This document shows, one piece after another, positions 58,075 through 64,000 of a DNA stretch of 64,000 bases (its first letter is position 1; each line of letters begins with the position of its first letter). The stretch lies in contig NC_018000.1 in assembly GCF_000265205.3 (NCBI RefSeq), forward strand, positions 4,340,001 through 4,404,000. The letters are read 5' to 3'. A program made the translations under genes and the position numbers. The notes beneath the pieces were generated by a model. It was not told the DNA's origin, did no database searches, and saw nothing but the letters and a program-made list of their open reading frames with translations. The DNA comes from Sinorhizobium fredii USDA 257. GTDB lineage: Bacteria > Pseudomonadota > Alphaproteobacteria > Rhizobiales > Rhizobiaceae.

Positions 58075-59013
58075 CTAGAGATAGCGCTTGATATGCCAAC
58101 GGTCGTGGTACCAGAGCCACTGGCCCGGATATTCGCGAACCCAGCTCTCGACCTTGTCGTTCAGCATCTGCGCCGTTGCGTTGACGTCGACGCTGCCATC
58201 AGCCCTGCGGGGAATTTCGATCGCCGGTTCGATTTCCAGGCGGAAGCGGCCGCCGGGGAGACGGATGCAACGGGCCGGATAGACCTCGCAATTGAACTGG
58301 CGGACCAGTTTTGCGAGCAGCGGATTGGTCTGGACGTCCTGCCCGAAAAACTTCGTCTTCAGCCCCTTGCGGAACTTCTGGTCGACCAGCACGCCAACGC
58401 CGCCGCCACGCTCGAGCTGGCGGGCAAGTGCGAAGGAAGAGCCCGCATGCGACGGCACGAGGTTGCCCATCCGCTCCTTGCGGAACTCGAATACCTTCTC
58501 CGCCATGTAAGGATTGTTCGGCGGCCGGAAGAGCACAGTCACGTCCAGCCCAAAGGCAGACCCCGCCACCGGCAGCATCTCGAAATTGCCGCTATGCGCC
58601 GTGAAGACGATGAAGGGCCGTGGATTGTCGCGCAGTTCGAGGAAGAGCGGTATGCCCGAAACCTCCACCCTGCCCGGCTCCGCACGGTGCGGATCGAAGT
58701 CGAACAGCCGGTCCAGGAAGACGTACTCGGCGGCGAGCCGGCCCATATTACCCCAGCTTTCGAGCGCGATCTCCTGTATCCAGCCGTCGCTCTTTTCCGG
58801 AAAGGCATTGCGCAAATTGGTGAGCGTCAGCTTGTAGCGGCGGGTCTTCGGACCGATCCAGCGAGCAACGCGATCCATGAAATTGATCGCGCTATCCGCC
58901 GGAAAGAGCTTCAGGATATTGAGCAGCAGGAACACGAATTGCGCGATCAGCCATTGCCGGAAGCGATCGGCAGCGAGCACCAGCCGTGTGATCAGCATTC
59001 GCACCGGGGTCAA
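58075..59013 (-). CDS. lpxXL: Lipid A very-long-chain acyltransferase LpxXL
   Basis: This 312-residue lauroyl/myristoyl acyltransferase-family protein transfers the 27-hydroxyoctacosanoyl chain from AcpXL to lipid A. It has an N-terminal membrane helix (IAQFVFLLLNILKLF) and the H-x4-E catalytic motif HSGNFE (H140, E145), then FRPPNNPYMAEKV and GVLVDQKF. It overlaps the adh2XL stop by four bases and ends the acpXL operon. Assignment rests on both homology and context. Confidence 0.95.
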   Translation of the reverse strand: MTPVRMLITRLVLAADRFRQWLIAQFVFLLLNILKLFPADSAINFMDRVARWIGPKTRRYKLTLTNLRNAFPEKSDGWIQEIALESWGNMGRLAAEYVFLDRLFDFDPHRAEPGRVEVSGIPLFLELRDNPRPFIVFTAHSGNFEMLPVAGSAFGLDVTVLFRPPNNPYMAEKVFEFRKERMGNLVPSHAGSSFALARQLERGGGVGVLVDQKFRKGLKTKFFGQDVQTNPLLAKLVRQFNCEVYPARCIRLPGGRFRLEIEPAIEIPRRADGSVDVNATAQMLNDKVESWVREYPGQWLWYHDRWHIKRYL

Positions 59014-60038
59014 TCCATCCGCAGAATGATCTTGCCGAAGATCCGGCGCGACTCCATGCGCTCGAGCGCGCGATCGATGTCGGCAAGGCCGACCTCCGTA
59101 TCGATCACCGGATGAACGAGGCCGCTTGCCATTTTCTGCATGGCGTTCGCCATGTTCTCCATGCGGCAGCCGAACGAGCCGAGCAGCTTCAACTGCTGCT
59201 GGAAGAGCATCATCAGGTTCATGTCGGTCGAGACGCCGGATGTCGAGCCGCAGGTGACGAGACGGCCGCCCCGCTTCATCGACAGCATCGAGCCTGCCCA
59301 GGTATCCTTGCCGACATGCTCGAAGACGACGTCGACGCCCTTCTTCTTGGTGAGCTTCCGCACCACGCCCTCGAAGCGGTCGGTGCGGTAGTTGATCACG
59401 TGATCGGCCCCGAGCGCCCTGGCCTTTTCGATCTTGTCGTCGGAGCCGACCGTGGTGATGACGGTGCAGCCGATCTTCTTGGCGAGCTGGATCGCCGCCG
59501 AGCCGATGCCGGAGCCACCGGCGTGGACGAGGATCGTTTCGCCCGGCTCGAGCTTGGCGTTGTCGAACAGCATGTGCTCGACGGTCCCGAAGGTGACCGG
59601 AGCGAGCGCCGCACCGACCGCGTCGACACCGGGCGGTGCGGGAACCAGCAGGCGCGCCGGCAGATTGATCTTCTCCTGGGCAAAACCGTCGAGGTGGAAG
59701 CCGTGCACGCCGCCGACATGCTCGCAGAGATTGTCGCGCCCTTCCTTGCAGGGACGGCAGAGGCCGCAGGTGCGCGCCCCATAGATCGAAACGAGTTGGC
59801 CCGGCAGAACGCTCGCCACACCCGGGCCGATGCTCTCGACGACGCCGGATGCTTCCGCACCGATGACCAGGGGCATCTTGCGTTTGGCGAAGGCCATGCC
59901 GCGCCAGCCCCAGACGTCGATATGGTTGAGCGCAACCGCCTTGACCCGGAGCGTCACTTCGCCGGGACCGGGCGCCTCCGGCTCCGGCAGGTCGGTGATT
60001 TCGAGCTTGCGGTCATCGAGCAATTGCAGGGCGCGCAT
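59010..60038 (-). CDS. adh2XL: Zinc-binding dehydrogenase of the VLCFA cluster
   Basis: This 342-residue MDR-superfamily oxidoreductase has the structural-zinc cluster CGLCRPCKEGRDNLC (four cysteines), IGAEASGVVESIGPGV and the NAD(P)-binding VHAGGSGIGSAAIQLAKK. In the rhizobial VLCFA cluster this position is adh2XL, presumed to act as an enoyl or keto reductase on the acyl-AcpXL chain. It overlaps lpxXL by four bases and follows the fabF pair. Confidence 0.92.
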   Translation of the reverse strand: MRALQLLDDRKLEITDLPEPEAPGPGEVTLRVKAVALNHIDVWGWRGMAFAKRKMPLVIGAEASGVVESIGPGVASVLPGQLVSIYGARTCGLCRPCKEGRDNLCEHVGGVHGFHLDGFAQEKINLPARLLVPAPPGVDAVGAALAPVTFGTVEHMLFDNAKLEPGETILVHAGGSGIGSAAIQLAKKIGCTVITTVGSDDKIEKARALGADHVINYRTDRFEGVVRKLTKKKGVDVVFEHVGKDTWAGSMLSMKRGGRLVTCGSTSGVSTDMNLMMLFQQQLKLLGSFGCRMENMANAMQKMASGLVHPVIDTEVGLADIDRALERMESRRIFGKIILRMD

Positions 60039-60081
60039 GGTCTTTCCTTTGCGGAAGGCAGGTATTCAATCGTCGAGCGGC

Positions 60082-61365
60082 TTAGGCCGGCTCGGCGGTC
60101 ATCACGAGGCTGGCGTTCTGGCCGCCGAAACCGAAGGAATTCGACAGGACGGCAGTGACCTGCTGGCTACGCTTCGCGTTCGGCACGACGTCGAGAACGA
60201 TCGCCGGATCCGCGTTCTGGTAGTTGATGGTCGGCGGCAGCGTGCCGGTGAGCATCGTCTGGATCGAAAAGACCGCCTCGACCGCCCCGGCGGCGGTCAG
60301 CGTATGGCCGATCATCGACTTGTTGGACGAAACCGGGATCGATGGCAGCCGCTCGCCGAAGACGGCCGACATCGACAGATATTCCATCTTGTCGTTCTCC
60401 GGCGTCGATGTGCCGTGCGCATTGATGTAGCCGATGCCGGTTTCATCGATACCTGCGTCAGCGAGCGCGGCGCGGATCGTCGCGATCGCCGGCCCGCCAT
60501 CCGGCGAGGAACGCGTGCGGTGGAAGAGATCGGCCTTTTCACCGCAGCCCTTGAGAATGCCGTAGACGCGTGCGCCGCGGGCGATGGCCGCTTCGAGCGA
60601 TTCGAGCACCAGAGTGGCCGCGCCTTCGGCGATCACGAAGCCGTCGCGATCTTTGGTAAACGGCTTCGACGCCTTTTCCGGCGGATCGTTCTGGGTCGAC
60701 AGCGCGGAAAGCAGCGAGAAGCGGATCAGCGCCTCGGCGCTGACGGAGCCGTCGGTCGCGACCGTCAGCGCTCGATCGGTGCGGCCCTGGCGGATCGCCT
60801 CGACGCCGAGCTGGATGGCGGTGGCGCCCGAAGCGCAGGCCGTCGACAGCGTCACAGGCAAGCCGCGCGTACCGAAACGATCGGCGAGCCGCTCGGAAAT
60901 CGAGCCGAACAGCACCGCCTCGTGGAAGATCGGATCGGCCTTCTGGCGCATGGCAGCGAGGAACCGGTTATAGGCGTCGCCTGGCCGCTCCGAGGCCGGC
61001 GCCCGGTCCGCGAGCTCGAAGCGCGCGTTCCACTCCGGTTCGATCGGCGGCGCAGCCAGGAACAGCGGGCCCTTGAAATCGCCGGAAAGGCCTGCCTGCG
61101 CGAGCGCTTCCAGAGTGGTCTCGCGCGCCATCGCATAGGAGCGTTCGACAGCGTTTTCGGCCGGAATCTCAATGAAGTCGACCGTGCCGCTGATGCGGGT
61201 CGAAAGCCCCTCGGTCGGGAAGCGGGTGATCTTGTGAATGCCGGAAACGCCGCCGCTGAGCGCCGCCCAGTTGTCCTCCAGCCCGTGACCGAGCGAAGTG
61301 ATGACGCCCATGCCGGTAACGGCGACGATCGGACGGCCGAGGTGGTCGGTGTAAGCTTTGCTCAT
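60082..61365 (-). CDS. fabF1XL: Beta-ketoacyl-ACP synthase FabF1XL (catalytic KS)
   Basis: This 427-residue condensing enzyme has an intact Cys-His-His triad: STACASGATAIQLG, YINAHGTSTPENDKME and SNKSMIGHTLTAAG. It probably elongates the very-long-chain fatty acid on AcpXL. The gene lies 11 bp after the second fabF-like gene, whose product lacks the cysteine, so the two may form a heterodimer. The F1/F2 numbering follows the published cluster order as I recall it. Confidence 0.93.
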   Translation of the reverse strand: MSKAYTDHLGRPIVAVTGMGVITSLGHGLEDNWAALSGGVSGIHKITRFPTEGLSTRISGTVDFIEIPAENAVERSYAMARETTLEALAQAGLSGDFKGPLFLAAPPIEPEWNARFELADRAPASERPGDAYNRFLAAMRQKADPIFHEAVLFGSISERLADRFGTRGLPVTLSTACASGATAIQLGVEAIRQGRTDRALTVATDGSVSAEALIRFSLLSALSTQNDPPEKASKPFTKDRDGFVIAEGAATLVLESLEAAIARGARVYGILKGCGEKADLFHRTRSSPDGGPAIATIRAALADAGIDETGIGYINAHGTSTPENDKMEYLSMSAVFGERLPSIPVSSNKSMIGHTLTAAGAVEAVFSIQTMLTGTLPPTINYQNADPAIVLDVVPNAKRSQQVTAVLSNSFGFGGQNASLVMTAEPA

Positions 61366-61376
61366 GCTCGAGCTCC

Positions 61377-62576
61377 TTATTCCGCGGACAGCACGGCGAT
61401 CCCTTCGCCGCGGGCATGGCCGATGGTCGTGACGATCGCCGCCTTGGCGGGCGCCGTCATCAGCGCTTCGGCAGGATCGAAGGGCGGTACCTTGGCCGCA
61501 TGCCCGAGCGAAAGCGCGGCAAGGGCCATGCCGACCGGGAACTGCGCCTCGATACCGTGGCCGACGAGACCGCCATAGGCGCGGACCGGCCGTCCGGCCA
61601 GCTCCGAATCGAGGAAAGCCTTCTCGCGCCGCGCCAGGTCATGGAAGCCACTGGTGCCGGAAAAGACCACGGTCGACTGCGCCTCAAGCGCTGCGCCCGG
61701 CCGTGCCAGATCCCTAAGCCGTGCTTCAAGTCGGCCGTCCTCGCGGCTGCCCCGATCGCCTTCGATCGCACCAATGGTCGCATAGACGCGGGCGCCGCGG
61801 GCTTCGGCGTATTCGCGTGACTCCAGAACGAGGAAGGCGCCCACCGATCCCAGGATCATGCCGCCGCCGTTATCGGCTTTGCGCGACCAGATCGGATGCC
61901 ACTCACCAAGGGCATGCCCCTGGATGGCTTCGATCAAAAGGATGATGTCGAGACGCTCGGCCGAAAAGGCGCCGCCGACGAGCGTATGCGTCGACTGCCC
62001 GGCCTTGATGCGGGCGAAGGCGGTTTCAATCGCCGAAATACCCGCCGCTTCCTCGCCCATGAAGGTGCGCGACGAGCCTGTCACCTTGTGCACGATCGAG
62101 ATATTGCCGGCGAGCAGATTGGAAAGCTGGGCCAGAAAGAGCGTCGGGCGGAGCTCGGTCGTCAGCTTCTCGTTCAGAAGCTGTTCGCGATCGTTGCGCC
62201 TCAGGGCCTCGTCGACGATCAGCGAGTCGACATTGATGTCACGCTCGCCGCCACCGGCCGCGACGATCATATCCATGCTGCCGCAAGCTTCGAGATTGTC
62301 CTTGAGCCCCGCATCGTCCAGCGCGAGACCGGCTGCGAAGACGCCGAGACGCTGCCAATTCTCCATCTGACGCTGATCGCCGCGCTTGGCGATCTGCTGC
62401 GACCAGTCGATCTCCGGCAGAGGATGGACCGGATAGGGTGCAAAACGCTCCGTCTCGATGCGCGCCCTCGGCGGTTCGACGGCATTCAACAGGGCCACGT
62501 GCGGCTCGGCGCCAACCCCCTGGCTCGTTACAATGCCGACGCCGGTGATCACCACGTCGTTTGCGGATTTGGTCAT
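61377..62576 (-). CDS. fabF2XL: FabF2XL, ketosynthase-like protein lacking active-site cysteine
   Basis: This 399-residue thiolase-fold protein has the overall ketosynthase sequence, but at the nucleophile site it reads GSSRTFMGEEAAGISAI. Glutamate stands where STACATG has cysteine. The first histidine motif is FSGTSGFHD instead of NAHGT, while GGLVGHGIEAQF keeps the second. It therefore resembles the chain-length factor (KS-beta) of type II polyketide synthases. It sits between fabZXL (3-bp gap) and the catalytic fabF1XL (11-bp gap), and probably partners with it. Confidence 0.9.
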   Translation of the reverse strand: MTKSANDVVITGVGIVTSQGVGAEPHVALLNAVEPPRARIETERFAPYPVHPLPEIDWSQQIAKRGDQRQMENWQRLGVFAAGLALDDAGLKDNLEACGSMDMIVAAGGGERDINVDSLIVDEALRRNDREQLLNEKLTTELRPTLFLAQLSNLLAGNISIVHKVTGSSRTFMGEEAAGISAIETAFARIKAGQSTHTLVGGAFSAERLDIILLIEAIQGHALGEWHPIWSRKADNGGGMILGSVGAFLVLESREYAEARGARVYATIGAIEGDRGSREDGRLEARLRDLARPGAALEAQSTVVFSGTSGFHDLARREKAFLDSELAGRPVRAYGGLVGHGIEAQFPVGMALAALSLGHAAKVPPFDPAEALMTAPAKAAIVTTIGHARGEGIAVLSAE

Positions 62577-62578
62577 CT

Positions 62579-63055
62579 TTACTTCTCCGAAGCGGCCGTC
62601 GCGGCCATCAATCCCACTTCCTCGGCGCGCTTGCGGACGATCTCGCCAAGCGGCACCTGATCGAACGGCATTGTCCTGAGCTTCAGCTGCGCGTCGCAGA
62701 TCTTCTTGCCGCCCGAGGCGATCTTGGCCTTGGTCACCGCGAAGCCAGAGCCCTCGTGCTCGAGAAATGCTTCGATTTCGAGCTCGGCCGAAGGCTCGAC
62801 GAATGTGCGCATCTTGGCGCCGTCGACCGACATCAGGAAGGGCATCGCCGCGAATTTGGTGGCGGCAAGCACGAGAAAGCCGGAAGCCTGTGCCATCGTT
62901 TCGATCAGTAGCACGCCGGGAACCAGCGGATAGCCGGGAAAATGGCCCTCGAACACCGGGCTCTTCTCCGGCACGACGGATCGCGCCGTGAGCCGGCCCG
63001 CCGCGAGATCGACGGATTCGACCCGGTCGACCATCTGGAAATATTCAAGCAGCAT
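62579..63055 (-). CDS. fabZXL: 3-hydroxyacyl-ACP dehydratase FabZXL
   Basis: This 158-residue hotdog-fold dehydratase has the FabZ active-site motif FEGHFPGYPLVPGVLLIETM with H38 and E52. It removes water from 3-hydroxyacyl-AcpXL during chain elongation. It lies between acpXL (115 bp upstream) and fabF2XL (3 bp downstream). The length is typical. Confidence 0.93.
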   Translation of the reverse strand: MLLEYFQMVDRVESVDLAAGRLTARSVVPEKSPVFEGHFPGYPLVPGVLLIETMAQASGFLVLAATKFAAMPFLMSVDGAKMRTFVEPSAELEIEAFLEHEGSGFAVTKAKIASGGKKICDAQLKLRTMPFDQVPLGEIVRKRAEEVGLMAATAASEK

Positions 63056-63170
63056 CAGGGCTCATCCCGTTCGTTTTGGGCTCAAGTAAAAATGCCGATG
63101 CCGCCTGTCAAGCGAAGGTCGCTGCAGGCGGCATCGGGAAACGGATCGAACCGTGTCAGCGGCGTGTCAA

Positions 63171-63449
63171 TCAGGCCTTGGCCGCCCGAAGCTCATCGAT
63201 TTTGGCACAGAGGTTCTTCAGCACGAAGTATTCCTCGGTCGACACCTTGCCTTCGTTGACTTCCTGGGTCCACTGCTCGAGCGGAATCTTGATGCCGAAT
63301 TCCTTGTCGATCGCAAAGACGATGTCGAGGAAGTCCAGGCTGTCGATGCCGAGATCATCGATCGTGTGGCTTTCCGGCTTGATCGTCTCGCGATCGATCT
63401 CGCTCGTTTCCGCAATGATGTCGGCAACCTTGTCGAATGTAGCTGTCAC
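63171..63449 (-). CDS. acpXL: Acyl carrier protein AcpXL
   Basis: This 92-residue specialised acyl carrier protein carries the 27-hydroxyoctacosanoate chain for lipid A. The phosphopantetheine serine is S37 in [12 protein letters not shown]. The GTG at 63449, preceded by GAGGTAAGC, gives the known 92-residue length. The upstream ATG at 63533 would add 28 residues unlike the family, so GTG is preferred. First gene of the six-gene cluster. Confidence 0.95.
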   Translation of the reverse strand: MTATFDKVADIIAETSEIDRETIKPESHTIDDLGIDSLDFLDIVFAIDKEFGIKIPLEQWTQEVNEGKVSTEEYFVLKNLCAKIDELRAAKA

Positions 63450-63740
63450 GCGCTTACCTCTTGAAAATCGAGTCTTGGCGAACCCTATAGAAAAATGCAC
63501 CGCAAAAGCCAATGCCTCCTGGTCTTTTGCCACTCAGATTTGAAAAACGGTGTTGCCAAACGGCGACCGACTGCGGCTCGAGCGCAGATATGCGCCGGAA
63601 ACGGGGCCTGCACCTTCAAGCCGAGGATTGCAACATCGGCTGTTCACCCCCTCGGCTCGTCGTCGCGATCGCGCCGGTCGGAGCGCGGTTTTTAATCTCG
63701 ATCAAGTGATCGCCAGCCAAAGCCGATAAATTGACATTCG

Positions 63741-64000
63741 TCAGTTCCGCCTGAGAATATCCATCGCCAGACGCGCATCGTCCAAGAGGATAGCGTCGGG
63801 TTCGATCCGATGCACTTGCTCAAGTCCTTCTCGGTCGATCAGGCCGACCGGAAAGGGCGGGTATTCCGGCAGTGGAATTGAGCGCGGCTGACCGACCATT
63901 ACCGCAAGACGCAGGCCAGCGTCGCGAACGATTGCCGCGCGTTCAGGGCTCGCCGCGCCCTGCCATAGCCTGAACCAGTCGGCTCCGGCATCACGCGCCT
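63741..64000 (-). CDS. C-terminal part of a probable glycerophosphodiester phosphodiesterase (partial)
   Basis: An open minus-strand frame enters from the right edge and ends at a TGA at 63741. The visible 86 residues include ADWFRLWQGAASPERAAIV, MVGQPRSIPLPEYPPFP and VGLIDREGLEQVHRIEPD. They look like the C-terminal barrel strands of a GDPD-type enzyme. The motif residues would lie outside the window, so the family name is tentative. It is read towards the upstream side of acpXL, with a 291-bp gap that should hold the acpXL promoter. Confidence 0.5.
   Translation of the reverse strand, partial: ARDAGADWFRLWQGAASPERAAIVRDAGLRLAVMVGQPRSIPLPEYPPFPVGLIDREGLEQVHRIEPDAILLDDARLAMDILRRN

Overview
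The window looks like chromosomal DNA of a Sinorhizobium/Ensifer-type alphaproteobacterium. The evidence is the GC-rich composition, the complete acpXL-fabZXL-fabF2XL-fabF1XL-adh2XL-lpxXL cluster for the very-long-chain fatty acid of rhizobial lipid A, DUF982 and DUF1289 proteins, a BigR-type sulfur switch, and rhizobial palindromic intergenic repeats. Most of the window is ordinary core genome. Accessory or decaying stretches lie at about 6.3-7.4, 15.8-16.6, 19.9-26.5, 50.2-52.8 and 54.5-57.0 kb.

Layout. 0.2-3.1 kb: divergent cobT and cobS, then a DUF1289 protein and a membrane-anchored retropepsin-like protease. 3.1-4.8 kb: an ABC-2 exporter pair. 5.0-7.2 kb: bigR, a persulfide dioxygenase and a frameshifted TauE/SafE sulfite-exporter gene. 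7.4-12.5 kb: an extensin-like lipoprotein, a triple Kazal-like lipoprotein, a Cache chemoreceptor, a YciA thioesterase and a DUF486 protein. 12.7-19.9 kb: uvrB with an in-frame repeat element near its end, a glycine-rich secreted protein, a J-domain protein, a cold-shock protein and dusA.

19.9-24.7 kb is a small island integrated in the 5' end of dusA. It starts with a tyrosine integrase, is bounded by imperfect direct repeats of dusA sequence, and carries phage-like and broken genes. 24.9-26.5 kb holds orphan small genes. 26.7-32.5 kb carries FAH and gamma-carbonic-anhydrase enzymes, a phytochelatin-synthase-like protein, and the zinc module zur-znuB-znuC divergent from znuA, with two palindromic Zur-box candidates between them.

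32.6-50.2 kb is carbohydrate and organic-acid uptake: a GH43 glycosidase, a TRAP transporter (QM and P in convergent units), an aldo/keto reductase, a Gfo/Idh/MocA dehydrogenase, a sugar isomerase, a GH2 beta-mannosidase-like enzyme, a complete sugar ABC transporter and a LacI regulator with candidate operators. The likely scheme is that LacI senses the sugar, the ABC system imports an oligosaccharide, GH2 cleaves it, and the oxidoreductases and isomerase process the product.

50.2-57.8 kb mixes hypothetical genes, an SMI1/KNR4 protein, gnd, an orphan fixS beside a heavily decayed fixI, a broken SRPBCC gene, a VOC protein and a PAS protein. 58.1-63.5 kb is the lipid A very-long-chain acyl cluster; its FabF2XL lacks the catalytic cysteine. 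The last 260 bases are the C-terminus of a probable glycerophosphodiester phosphodiesterase.

No tRNA, rRNA or CRISPR array was seen. Several pseudogenes rest on single-base frameshifts. Those without additional deletions, notably the TauE/SafE gene, could be sequencing errors.
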